Shown: positions 26,066 through 34,410 of the stretch, piece after piece
Numbering within the stretch: position 1 is the first letter of the stretch
Layout: each line of letters opens with the position of its first letter
Assembly: GCF_020889785.1 (NCBI RefSeq)
Contig: NZ_JACMYK010000008.1
Span: 61,823 to 125,822 of the forward strand
Direction of reading: 5' to 3'
DNA length: 64,000 bases
DNA from: Bradyrhizobium acaciae
Lineage (GTDB): Bacteria > Pseudomonadota > Alphaproteobacteria > Rhizobiales > Xanthobacteraceae
Notes under the pieces: model-generated
What the model saw: only the letters and a program-made list of their open reading frames with translations
What the model was told of the DNA's origin: nothing
The model's database searches: none
Made by a program: the position numbers and the translations under genes

Positions 26066-27886
26066 ATGATCAGACTGATGCTGACGCTCTTGGTGTGCGT
26101 ATTGGGTTTCTCCGTGGAGGCATCTGCGTCATGCAGTTCGCAGCCGGGACTGCAGACCCAGTTCTTTTCCACGAACCAGCTCAATCAGATCGCGTCGGCC
26201 GCGGCGCAGACGACGGAAACGCAGTTTAATTCAGCCCAGGGTCAACTCGCGACCCAGCTGACCAGCCTGTTCGGCTCCACGAAGAGCGCAATTCTGTCGA
26301 AACTGACGGCGGCTTCGCCGCTCTACGGCAGCATCAACGACGATGGCCTGGCGCTGATTTTTACTAGCACGTTGGCGTTCGAGTTGATCGACGCGTGCAC
26401 GCCAATCAACGCCACCATGTCCGCGATCGACACGATCAACAATCGAGCGACGATGGGGATCGCATGCCAGGGATTTGCATCCCTGGCTTTGCAACTGTTC
26501 TATCAGATCAAGCCGAACTCAACGCTCATGGTGACCAATTTCGGTACCAGCAGGGATTCGTCTGTTGACGATCACTCGATCATTGCGGCGTTCGGGGCCG
26601 GGACGGGTGGTGGGTCCGGCGTCGACTTGTTCGTCGATCCAACTGTATCGATTGTGGCGCCGGTGAGCCTCTGGGGTCTGCTGACCCACCAAAGCGTTTC
26701 GCAGTCGGCAATCGTCCAGTTCTCGCAACGCGTGGGCAATCCCGAAGGTGTCTACCGGCAGGAAGACATCGGCATGATCACCCAGGGGACGCTGGATTTC
26801 AGGACACTGCTCTATGCGTATGTCGGTCTTTCCGATCCTGCAAATCCGACACTCGGAAAGACGCGCTTCCTCGATCCCACTCCGATCAACCGCACATATC
26901 AGGTGTACGACCTCACCAGCGCGGCAGCGGCGTCCAACATCACTGCACCAGCATTCTGGTACGTTGACGGAGTTGCGGGCGGTTTGTGGGAACTGTCATC
27001 GGCAGGCCTCTACAACACCGGCTATAACGCCTCCGCCATTGGCTCGGTTACAAACGGCATCTACATCATTCAGGCAAAGACCGGAAACTTGCTGGCTTAC
27101 CTGACCGGCACCTCCGGATTTTCCAACGTGATGTCGGGTGGGGCAAATCTGCAAGCGACCAGCATCGCGCCTCACGTCAACAACGCGTACCTATGGTTTG
27201 TCGATCCCAGCACCAAGCTTTGGTATACGAACTCTTCCGGGCAAGCCTTCGCAGGCAACACGGGCGGAACCACAATGGTCGTCGGCACCGGAGATACCGT
27301 GCAGCAGCTGACGGCGGGAGGGCAGCTCTACGAAGCGACCGCTGCGCACGGCTTCACCCTCGTTGATGCCAGTGTCCACGGCTTGTGGCAGTCGAAACCC
27401 ACGGGTTGGGATTTTGCCGCGAGCCCAAAATGCCAAACGACGTCTGATCCCGCTTGCCGCGGTGATGCGGTCAAGCTCGATGCGTGGAATGGCAGTTATG
27501 GCACCCTGTACTATCGTGACGGGACAAAGACCACGCCGGCGTGGGCGCAGTTACATACCAACGTCGCCACTGTCTTGCTCGGATACCAGGGAGCCACGGT
27601 CAACTACCTCACAGGTGCCGGCAATATCTGTTATTTCAACTCGAGCGCTGAGTGGGGAGTTGGCGGAAACAACAATGAGTTGATTCCGAGCGTAGACTGG
27701 TCCGCGAGCAGTGGAGCGCCAGCCCTTCCATCGCCGCCTGCTCCGTGGGGGACCCTTGCCTACTACGGAGATCCGAGCCAGTCCGGAAAGCTCTCCATCC
27801 AGGCGGCAAATTCCAATGGCTATTCCTACTACAAGCTCTCGGATCGCTGGGTCGACGCGGCGGCGAACAACGTCGCTTGTCCTTGA
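26066..27886 (+). CDS. Secreted protein of unknown family; possible transglutaminase-like domain plus propeller-like tail
   Basis: The 606-residue product has a Sec signal (MIRLMLTLLVCVLGFSVEASA, cleavage about residue 22). Residues 125-195 contain C134 in GIACQGFASLALQLF, H170 in DDHSIIAAF and D191 in LFVDPTV. The spacing and local patterns are like the Cys-His-Asp triad of transglutaminase-like proteins. From about 285 a run of aromatic- and Gly-rich units (FWYVDGVAGGLWEL, AYLWFVDPSTKLWYT, GGQLYEATAAHGFTL) suggests beta-propeller or tectonin-like repeats. The base composition is visibly less GC-rich than its neighbours. A second secreted protein follows 128 nt later. The triad is inference; no family was recognised with certainty. 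Confidence 0.7.
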   Translation: MIRLMLTLLVCVLGFSVEASASCSSQPGLQTQFFSTNQLNQIASAAAQTTETQFNSAQGQLATQLTSLFGSTKSAILSKLTAASPLYGSINDDGLALIFTSTLAFELIDACTPINATMSAIDTINNRATMGIACQGFASLALQLFYQIKPNSTLMVTNFGTSRDSSVDDHSIIAAFGAGTGGGSGVDLFVDPTVSIVAPVSLWGLLTHQSVSQSAIVQFSQRVGNPEGVYRQEDIGMITQGTLDFRTLLYAYVGLSDPANPTLGKTRFLDPTPINRTYQVYDLTSAAAASNITAPAFWYVDGVAGGLWELSSAGLYNTGYNASAIGSVTNGIYIIQAKTGNLLAYLTGTSGFSNVMSGGANLQATSIAPHVNNAYLWFVDPSTKLWYTNSSGQAFAGNTGGTTMVVGTGDTVQQLTAGGQLYEATAAHGFTLVDASVHGLWQSKPTGWDFAASPKCQTTSDPACRGDAVKLDAWNGSYGTLYYRDGTKTTPAWAQLHTNVATVLLGYQGATVNYLTGAGNICYFNSSAEWGVGGNNNELIPSVDWSASSGAPALPSPPAPWGTLAYYGDPSQSGKLSIQAANSNGYSYYKLSDRWVDAAANNVACP

Positions 27887-28014
27887 AACGGGCCTGTGGC
27901 CACTGCGGCGGAATAACGCGGTGGCGGTCATGACGACGAACGCGGCAGTCCGCGAGAGTTCGTTGCAAGTCCGGGCTTTGCCTGCATCGTCATCATGGAA
28001 GGTGGAGTTCGTTG

Positions 28015-28620
28015 ATGCGCAAACTGATCGTCAGGCTCGTCGCGTGGCTGGCTTTCGCGCCGGCTTTTGCAGCTCAGACCAACTGGACCAACACCTGCAC
28101 GACCTGGCACTTCAACCCGAACAATGTCCGCGACCCCACCATCGTGTTCAACAATACGAGCTTGCCGAATTGGGGCATCTGCCCGGGTTACGACGGCACT
28201 CCCTATGAATTTCATCCATGCAACTTCGCGCCCAACACAACGCCGGCGACTTGTTCCGATGGAACGGGTCCGAAGGATGCTTGCGCAAACACATGGACAC
28301 AAATCCCGCTCTGGCCCCAGTTCAATATTCCGGCCACAGCGAAGGAGGTCATCCTGACCGGCAACTCCTCCATCACTGGTCCAAACCAGTGGACCGCGAC
28401 GGTCTACGCATGGTTTCGCGCGCCGGGTTCGACGTGGGCGCTCTCGCCGATCTTCGATGGCGGCTACATGTCGACATTGGTCGTCCATGCGCCGGTCGGT
28501 CTGGTGAACGGCGTTCCGAACATCGAGATGGCGTGGAGAGCCGAGGGCGCGACGCTCGCACCGGCGCCAAATCCAGATACGGTCGCGCTCGTGATGATTC
28601 TGTCGGGGTGGTGCGAATAG
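28015..28620 (+). CDS. Small secreted Cys-containing protein of unknown function
   Basis: The 201-residue product has a short signal peptide (MRKLIVRLVAWLAFAPAFA) followed by TNWTNTCTTWHFNPNNV and several cysteines (TCTTW, WGICPG, HPCNF, ATCSDG, DACANTW, and a final SGWCE) that could form disulfides in the periplasm or outside. The ATG at 28015 follows GGTGGAG at 8 nt; a TTG one codon earlier is less likely. It lies just after the other secreted protein in the same orientation and shares its Trp/Asn/Thr-rich, lower-GC character, so the pair was probably acquired together. No enzyme motif was recognised. Confidence 0.68.
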   Translation: MRKLIVRLVAWLAFAPAFAAQTNWTNTCTTWHFNPNNVRDPTIVFNNTSLPNWGICPGYDGTPYEFHPCNFAPNTTPATCSDGTGPKDACANTWTQIPLWPQFNIPATAKEVILTGNSSITGPNQWTATVYAWFRAPGSTWALSPIFDGGYMSTLVVHAPVGLVNGVPNIEMAWRAEGATLAPAPNPDTVALVMILSGWCE

Positions 28621-28627
28621 AGAAGCA

Positions 28628-28658
28628 GCTCCGAGACGGCTTTCGCTCGTCTTGGAGC
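28628..28658. terminator. Hairpin terminator after the secreted-protein genes
   Basis: GCTCCGAGACG (28628-28638) pairs with CGTCTTGGAGC (28648-28658), fully base-paired in RNA with one G-U, with a 9-nt loop. It begins 8 nt after the stop of the small secreted protein and lies before the convergent GlcG-like gene. There is no T-run. Confidence 0.5.
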
Positions 28659-28743
28659 GTCGGAACACCTCAATGATGCCTCTTATCGGCATCATCGACA
28701 GGAGCGCACCGGCTCCAAAGATCACAGGGCGGAGTGCAGCAGA

Positions 28744-29172
28744 CTAGCCCGCGTTGGCCTTCAAGCCGGCGGCTTCGATGCCGGCCACGGCGCAGATCTC
28801 GTCATTGTCTGAGGTGTCGCCGCTGACGCCGACGGCGCCGAGCAGGTTCACGCCGTCCATGATCAGCACGCCGCCGGGGACCGGCACCAGCCGGCCCTGC
28901 GCCAACGTGTTCACGCTGTCGATGAAATAAGCCTGCTCCTGCGCGCGCTGGTATAACGCCCGCGATCCCATCCCGAGCGCCAGCGCGCCATAGGCCTTGC
29001 CGTGGGCGATCTCCGCCCGCATCAGGCTGGTGCCGTCCTGTGCCGCGGTCACCTTCACCGCGCCGCGCGCGTCGAGGATGGTGACGACCAGCGGCTTCAG
29101 CCTCTTCTCGACGCCCTTGGCGAGGGCGGCATCCAGAATCTTGCGGGCGGTATCGAGAGTGAGCTCAGCCAT
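28744..29172 (-). CDS. GlcG/HbpS-family (DUF336) protein
   Basis: The 142-residue product covers the whole small GlcG/HbpS fold: LTLDTARKILDAALAKG, LVVTILDARGAVKVTAAQDG, AHGKAYGALALGMGSRAL, then VPGGVLIMDGVNLLGAVGVSGDTSDNDE. Members are often encoded next to glycolate- or lactate-type oxidases and some bind haem. Here the upstream neighbour is a GlcD-GlcF-like oxidase whose original stop (GCCCATGGCTGA) overlaps this ATG, indicating a translationally coupled pair. The start at 29172 is taken from that overlap. Confidence 0.9.
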   Translation of the reverse strand: MAELTLDTARKILDAALAKGVEKRLKPLVVTILDARGAVKVTAAQDGTSLMRAEIAHGKAYGALALGMGSRALYQRAQEQAYFIDSVNTLAQGRLVPVPGGVLIMDGVNLLGAVGVSGDTSDNDEICAVAGIEAAGLKANAG

Positions 29173-29298
29173 GGGCCTGTTCCTTTGTCGGCAATGATTG
29201 GTCGGATTTCGATTTCGCACGTTTCAGGCTCATCGCCAATACGCTGGCGACATGCAGCGGCGTGCGGCCGCTGCCGTCCTTGATCTGGTGCCGGCAGA
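29165..29298 (-). pseudogene. Out-of-frame 3' tail of the FAD/Fe-S oxidase gene
   Basis: In the frame one base off the main oxidase frame, this stretch reads CRHQIKDGSGRTPLHVASVLA and ends SLPTKEQAHG before TGA at 29167-29165. This is the standard C-terminus of GlcD-GlcF/YdiJ-like fusions, which continue ..VADGTSCRHQI.. The main frame reaches ADGTS and then loses this tail. Restoring one base near 29296-29297 rejoins them. Confidence 0.8.
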
Positions 29299-32142
29299 GG
29301 TGCCGTCGGCCACGATCAGCGTGTCCTGATCGGCGCTGCGGACCGCAGGGAGCAGCGAGAGCTCGGCCATCTCGATCGAGGCCTGATAGGTCTCCGCGCC
29401 ATAGCCGAACGCGCCGGCCATGCCGCAGCAACTCGACTCGATGGTCTTGACCTCGAGGCCGGGTACAAGGCGCAGCACCTTCTCCACCGGCTTGAACGCA
29501 CCAAAGGATTTTTGGTGGCAATGACCGTGCACAACCGCTTTTTCGGCGACCGCGCCAAGCGGGAGGGCGAGGCGTCCGGCCTCCGCTTCGCGCACCAGAA
29601 ACTCCTCGAACAGCAAGGCGTGAGCGCTGACGGACTTCGCGGCCCCATCCGATCGCAGCGACAGCAGTTCGTCGCGCAAGGTGAGAAGGCAGCTCGGCTC
29701 GAGGCCGATGATCGGCACGCCGCGCGCCGCGAATGGTGCGTAGGTCGAAACCAGCCGGTCGAGCTCCGCACGGGCCTGCTCGACCAGTCCGGCCGACAGG
29801 AACGTGCGTCCGCAGCACGGCGGCCGGACGCCATCCAACGGACTCGGCAGATGCACGCGATAACCGCCGGCGATCAGGACCTCAACCGCGGCGTCGAGAT
29901 TCTCGCGCTCATAACCGCGGTTGAAGGTGTCGGCGAACAGCACCACTTCGCGGCCGTCCGCTGGGCCCAGCACCTCGGCATCGGGCCGGAAGGTGTCGCG
30001 GCGAAACTCCGGCAGCGCGCGCTTGGCGCTGATGCCGGCGAGTTTCTCGAACAGGCCGCGCAGCAGCGGGCTGCGGTTGCGCCAGTTTGCGATCGGCGCA
30101 ACACGCGATGCGAGATCGACATAGCGCGGCAGGTAGCCGACCAGCCGGTCGCGCAGCGACAGGCCATGCGTCGCGGCGCGCGCGGCCAGCACCTCGATCT
30201 TCATCTTGGCCATGTCGACGCCGGTCGGGCACTCATGGCGGCAGGCCTTGCAGGAGACGCAGAGTTTCAGCGTGTCCATCATCTCGTCGGAAGCGAGCGC
30301 GTCCGGCCCGAGCTGGCCCGAGATCGCGAGGCGCAGCGTGTTGGCGCGGCCGCGGGTGACGTCCTTCTCGTTGCGCGTCGCGCGATAGGACGGGCACATC
30401 ACGCCGCCTTCGAGCTTCCGGCAGGCGCCGTTGTTGTTGCACATCTCGACGGCACCTTGGAAGCCGCCGCCGGCGCCGGGATAGGCCGACCAGTCGAGCG
30501 CCGTCTTCAAGTCGCCGACGCGATAATCCGGCGAAAAACGAAACAGCGATCGGTCGTCCATCCTGGGCGGATCGACGATCTTGCCGGGGTTGAGCGTGTT
30601 GGTCGGGTCGAAGCGCTGCTTGACCTCGCGGAAATCGGCGACGATGCGCTGCCCGAACATCGTCTCGTGGAATTCCGAGCGCACCAGGCCGTCGCCATGC
30701 TCGCCGGAATGCGAGCCCTTGTATTCGCGCACCATCGCGAAGGCTTCCTCGGCAATGGCGCGCATCGCCTTGACGTCCTTCTCGAGCTTGAGATTGAGCA
30801 CCGGGCGCACATGCAGGCAGCCCTCGGAGGCGTGCGCGTACATCGTGCCGCGGGTGCCGTGCTTCGCAAATACCGCATTGAGCCGCTCGGTGTAGTCGGC
30901 GAGATGCGGCAGCGGTACCGCGCAATCCTCGACGAACGAGACCGGCTTGCCCTCCTGCTTCATCGACATCATGACGTTGAGGCCGGCGGCCCGGAAATCG
31001 GCGATGCCGGTTTGCAGCGCAGGCTCTGTTATCTCGACCACGCCGCCCCATTTGCGCTGCGGCTTGTCCCAGCCGAAGCCGAGGTCGCCCATCAGCTCGC
31101 CGAGCTGCTTCAGGCGGGCGAGATTGTCGGCCTGGTCCTCTTCGGCGAACTCGACCACCAGGATCGCGTCTGGATCGCCGCGCACGGCTGCAGAGATGAT
31201 CGGCTGGAACATCGCGATCTCGCGGCCGAGCGCGATCATGGTGCGATCGACCAGCTCAACGGCAATGGGCCGCAGCTTCACCAGATGCTGGGCCGCGTCC
31301 ATCGCCTCGTAGAAACTGCCGAAATGGCAGACGCCGAGCGCCTTGTTACGGATCACAGGCCACAGCTTCAGCTCGACCTGCGTCGTGAAGGCGAGGGTGC
31401 CCTCCGAGCCGACCAGCAGATGTGCCATGTTGTTCGGCGCGTTGCGCGGCACCAGAGCGTCGAGGTTATAGCCGCCGACGCGGCGCTGCACCTTGGGAAA
31501 TTTGTCTGATATCTCGGCCGCCTCGCGCTCGCCGAGATCGAGCATGTCGCGGAACAGCTTCAATCCGTTGTCGGAGCCGTTGATCCGCGTCAGATCGCGC
31601 GGCACCTCGCCGAAATGCAGCAGCGTGCCGTCGGCGAGCGCCGCATCCATCGACAGCGTGTTGTCGCGCATCGTGCCGTAGCGCAACGAGCGGCCGCCGC
31701 AGGAATTGTTGCCGGCCATGCCACCGATGGTGGCGCGCGACGCGGTCGAGACATCGACCGGAAACCACAGCCCGTGCTTCCTGAGTTGGCGGTTGAGGTC
31801 GTCGAGCACGATGCCCGGCTCGACCACGCAAATGCGATTCTCGACGTCGAGCGAGACGATCCGGTTCAGGTGCTTGGAGAGGTCGACCACGATGCCGTCA
31901 TTGACGGTCTGGCCGCATTGCGAAGTGCCGCCGCCGCGCGGGGTCACGATCCGCCCGGCGTCGCGCACGATCGAAAGCGTCCGCAGTGCCTCATCGACGG
32001 TGCGCGGCACCACCACGCCGGCCGGCATGATCTGGTAGAACGAGGCGTCGGTCGCGTAGCGGCCGCGGTTGAAGGCATCGAACAAGACGTCGCCGGTCAG
32101 TTCGGACCGCAGGCGCTGTTCGAGCGATGAGGCGTTCTTCAT
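29230..32142 (-). CDS. FAD-linked oxidase with C-terminal Fe-S/CCG domain (GlcD-GlcF or YdiJ-like 2-hydroxyacid dehydrogenase), frameshifted near the 3' end
   Basis: The 970-residue product has a PCMH FAD-binding domain (residues about 25-220: VVVPRTVDEALRTL, TPRGGGTSQCGQTV, GNNSCGGRSLRYGT), an FAD-oxidase C domain (about 220-540), Fe-S cysteines (GGVMCPSYRAT; CVSCKACRHECPTGVD) and CCG-type motifs (PCCGRTF, ESSCCGMAG). It would oxidise a D-2-hydroxy acid such as glycolate, lactate or 2-hydroxyglutarate and feed a quinone. After ADGTS a one-base loss replaces the conserved CRHQIKDG tail with about 20 unrelated residues. An upstream ATG (32187) would add 15 residues. GlcG-like and aminotransferase neighbours fit glyoxylate metabolism. 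Confidence 0.87.
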   Translation of the reverse strand: MKNASSLEQRLRSELTGDVLFDAFNRGRYATDASFYQIMPAGVVVPRTVDEALRTLSIVRDAGRIVTPRGGGTSQCGQTVNDGIVVDLSKHLNRIVSLDVENRICVVEPGIVLDDLNRQLRKHGLWFPVDVSTASRATIGGMAGNNSCGGRSLRYGTMRDNTLSMDAALADGTLLHFGEVPRDLTRINGSDNGLKLFRDMLDLGEREAAEISDKFPKVQRRVGGYNLDALVPRNAPNNMAHLLVGSEGTLAFTTQVELKLWPVIRNKALGVCHFGSFYEAMDAAQHLVKLRPIAVELVDRTMIALGREIAMFQPIISAAVRGDPDAILVVEFAEEDQADNLARLKQLGELMGDLGFGWDKPQRKWGGVVEITEPALQTGIADFRAAGLNVMMSMKQEGKPVSFVEDCAVPLPHLADYTERLNAVFAKHGTRGTMYAHASEGCLHVRPVLNLKLEKDVKAMRAIAEEAFAMVREYKGSHSGEHGDGLVRSEFHETMFGQRIVADFREVKQRFDPTNTLNPGKIVDPPRMDDRSLFRFSPDYRVGDLKTALDWSAYPGAGGGFQGAVEMCNNNGACRKLEGGVMCPSYRATRNEKDVTRGRANTLRLAISGQLGPDALASDEMMDTLKLCVSCKACRHECPTGVDMAKMKIEVLAARAATHGLSLRDRLVGYLPRYVDLASRVAPIANWRNRSPLLRGLFEKLAGISAKRALPEFRRDTFRPDAEVLGPADGREVVLFADTFNRGYERENLDAAVEVLIAGGYRVHLPSPLDGVRPPCCGRTFLSAGLVEQARAELDRLVSTYAPFAARGVPIIGLEPSCLLTLRDELLSLRSDGAAKSVSAHALLFEEFLVREAEAGRLALPLGAVAEKAVVHGHCHQKSFGAFKPVEKVLRLVPGLEVKTIESSCCGMAGAFGYGAETYQASIEMAELSLLPAVRSADQDTLIVADGTSAGTRSRTAAAARRCMSPAYWR

Positions 32143-32199
32143 CCCAGATCCGATGTGATCCACGACGCGACGCGGGCGCCTGCTCATGGATTATGCAAT

Positions 32200-32234
32200 C
32201 TCTCGATTTGAGAGTTACATTATGAATTCAAAAT
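32200..32234. promoter_or_regulatory. Candidate operator region upstream of the oxidase gene
   Basis: CTCTC-GATTT-GAGAG (32200-32214) is a perfect 5-bp inverted repeat, and ATGAATTCAAAAT (32222-32234) contains the palindrome TGAATTCA. A near copy, ATGAATGCAAAAT, lies at 33108-33120 on the other side of the GntR gene. The shared element suggests binding sites for that regulator. Confidence 0.4.
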
Positions 32235-32276
32235 GAGCAAGGATCGCACTCCGTTCGCGACCCTCGGGCCCATCCA

Positions 32277-33029
32277 TTAGTCGCCCTGAGGCGTCGTTTC
32301 CAGGCCGGCGTTCTGGCCTTCAGCGAGGTGATCGATCGCGGCGGATCGCTTGTTGCGCAGGTGCTGGAACAGGGTGTCGCTGAGCTCGCTTGCCGCGCGG
32401 CGGCGCAGCGCATCGAGGATCGCCTCGTGCTCGCGCATCGCCTCGCCCCAGCGCTGCCGCTTGCGGGCGAAATTGGCGGAATAGCGCACGCGCCGGATCC
32501 GGCCCGCGAAATTGACGTAGGTCGTCTTCAGCGTCTCGTTGCGCGCAGCCGCGACGATGCTCTCGTGGATCTGCTGGTTGATCTGGAAATAGCCGTGCAT
32601 GTCGCGGTGCAGATAGTGGCCGTACATCTCGTAATGCAGCCGCTCGATCGCGGCGATTTCCTCGTCGGTGATCAGCTCGCAGGCCAGTCGTCCGGCGAGG
32701 CTCTCCAGCCCGGCCATCACGTCGAACAATTCCTCGAGGTCGCGCTGGCTGAGCTGGCGCACCCGCGCGCCGCGATTGGGCAAGAGCTCGATCAGGCCTT
32801 CGGCGGCCAGCACCTTGAGCGCCTCGCGCAGCGGCGTCCTGGAGATCCCCAGCATTTCACAGAGCTGCCGTTCCGGAACGCGGGCGCCCTCGGGAATGTT
32901 GCCTTCCACCACGTAGTCGCGCAGGCGCAGCAGCACCTCGCCGTGAAGTGAGGCTTCCTGGCGATCGCTGCCGTTGCCGGCGGCCGGTTGGGTGATCGGA
33001 ACCCCGGTTTCGGGAATCTCAGATTTCAT
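32277..33029 (-). CDS. GntR family (FadR/FCD subgroup) transcriptional regulator
   Basis: The 250-residue product has an N-terminal winged HTH (about residues 33-95: VVEGNIPEGARVPERQLCEMLGISRTPLREALKVLAAEGLIELLPNRGARV) and a C-terminal FCD helical domain with His residues in FQINQQIHESIV and AMREHEAILDAL that usually bind a metal and a small carboxylate. It sits between the oxidase gene and the divergent aminotransferase operon, so it likely controls both in response to a 2-hydroxy or oxo acid (inference). The ATG at 33029 is favoured because upstream codons extend outside the family; the ribosome site is weak. Confidence 0.9.
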   Translation of the reverse strand: MKSEIPETGVPITQPAAGNGSDRQEASLHGEVLLRLRDYVVEGNIPEGARVPERQLCEMLGISRTPLREALKVLAAEGLIELLPNRGARVRQLSQRDLEELFDVMAGLESLAGRLACELITDEEIAAIERLHYEMYGHYLHRDMHGYFQINQQIHESIVAAARNETLKTTYVNFAGRIRRVRYSANFARKRQRWGEAMREHEAILDALRRRAASELSDTLFQHLRNKRSAAIDHLAEGQNAGLETTPQGD

Positions 33030-33070
33030 ATTCTGAACAATAGTTTGTCGGTGCGGTCGCGTCGATGCTC

Positions 33071-33120
33071 TCAATCGAATACCAAAATTGGATTGAAAAT
33101 ACAAAAAATGAATGCAAAAT
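33071..33120. promoter_or_regulatory. Candidate operator/promoter region upstream of the aminotransferase operon
   Basis: TCAATC (33071-33076) and GATTGA (33091-33096) form an inverted repeat with a 14-nt A/T-rich spacer. ATGAATGCAAAAT (33108-33120) matches 12 of 13 bases of the element upstream of the oxidase gene. The gap is divergent, between the GntR gene and the first aminotransferase gene. Confidence 0.4.
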
Positions 33121-33161
33121 AGGTTCTCGAAGGGTCAAAATCCGGCGATAGGGAGGTTCTC

Positions 33162-34361
33162 ATGCATCAAGGGCGCCATTTCTTGCAGATTCCAGGGCCG
33201 AGCCCGGTCCCGGATCGCATTCTTCGCGCGATGGACATGCCGGTCATCGACCACCGCAGCGCGGAGTTCGCCGCGCTCGGCCGGACGGTGCTGGAGGGCA
33301 GCGCCAGGATATTCCAGACCAAAGGGCCGGTGGTGATCTTCCCGTCGTCGGGGACCGGCGCCTGGGAAGCCGCGATCGTCAACACGCTGTCGCCCGGCGA
33401 CAAGGTCCTGATGGTCGAGACCGGTCACTTCGCCACGCTGTGGCGGCAACTGGCCGGCCGTTTCGGCATCGAGGTCGACTTCATTCCCGGCGACTGGCGC
33501 CGCGGCGCCGACCCCGCCCAGATCGAAACAAGGCTTGCCGAGGACACCGCGCACAGCATCAAGGCGGTGATGGTCGTCCACAACGAGACCTCGACCGGCG
33601 CGACCAGCCGGATCGGTGACATCCGTGCCGCCATCGACCGCACTTCGCATCCGGCTCTGCTGATGGTCGATACGATTTCGTCGCTGGGCTCGGTCGATTA
33701 CCGCCACGACGAGTGGAAGGTCGACGTCAGCGTCAGCTGCTCCCAGAAGGGCTTCATGCTGCCGCCCGGCCTCGGCTTCAATGCCATCTCGGACAAGGCC
33801 CGCGCGGCGTCGCGCAGCAACAAGATGCCGCGCTCCTATTTCGATTGGGAGGAAATGCTGAAGCCGAACGCCAAGGGCTTCTTCCCCTATACGCCGGCGA
33901 CGAACCTGCTCTACGGGTTGCGCGAAGCGATCGCGATGCTGCTGGAGGAGGGGCTCGACAACGTGTTCGCCCGCCATCAGCGGCTGGCCGCCGCCACGCG
34001 CGCCGCCGTCAACCAATGGGGACTCGAAGTGCTTTGCCAGGAGCCTTCGGAGTTCTCGCCGGTGCTGACCGCGGTGTTGATGCCGCCCGGCCATGACGCG
34101 GATCAGTATCGCCAGGTCGTGCTCGACAATTTCAACATGTCACTCGGTGCCGGCCTGTCGAAGGTCGCCGGCAAGGTGTTCCGCATCGGTCATCTCGGCG
34201 AATGCAACGAGCTGACGCTGCTTGGCGCGCTCACCGGTGTCGAGATGGGGCTGTCGGTCGCCGGCGTGCCGCATCGCTCAGGCGGCGTCGAGGCCGCCAT
34301 GCGGCTGCTGGAGCAGCGCGATCAGCGCAACGCGTCGCATCTGAAGGTGGTCGGCACCTAG
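33162..34361 (+). CDS. PLP aminotransferase class V (serine-/alanine-glyoxylate aminotransferase-like), copy 1
   Basis: The 399-residue product begins MHQGRHFLQIPGPSPVPDRI, the signature start of the family, and has PSSGTGAWEAAIVNTL (phosphate-binding loop), MVDTISSLG with D170 facing the PLP ring nitrogen, and SCSQKGFMLPPGL with the PLP lysine K196. The family moves the amino group of serine or alanine to glyoxylate. AGGGAGG lies 8 nt before the ATG. It leads an operon with an MFS carrier, a second similar aminotransferase and a crotonase. Confidence 0.92.
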   Translation: MHQGRHFLQIPGPSPVPDRILRAMDMPVIDHRSAEFAALGRTVLEGSARIFQTKGPVVIFPSSGTGAWEAAIVNTLSPGDKVLMVETGHFATLWRQLAGRFGIEVDFIPGDWRRGADPAQIETRLAEDTAHSIKAVMVVHNETSTGATSRIGDIRAAIDRTSHPALLMVDTISSLGSVDYRHDEWKVDVSVSCSQKGFMLPPGLGFNAISDKARAASRSNKMPRSYFDWEEMLKPNAKGFFPYTPATNLLYGLREAIAMLLEEGLDNVFARHQRLAAATRAAVNQWGLEVLCQEPSEFSPVLTAVLMPPGHDADQYRQVVLDNFNMSLGAGLSKVAGKVFRIGHLGECNELTLLGALTGVEMGLSVAGVPHRSGGVEAAMRLLEQRDQRNASHLKVVGT

Positions 34362-34410
34362 CCGTCCACCCACAAGACAAACAACAACGCAGATCAGGGA
34401 AGGGGAGGAT

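Noticed and set aside
29512..31509. 665-codon plus-strand open frame
   Set aside because: It is the antisense shadow of the FAD/Fe-S oxidase, which has clear domains; the plus-strand product resembles no family.
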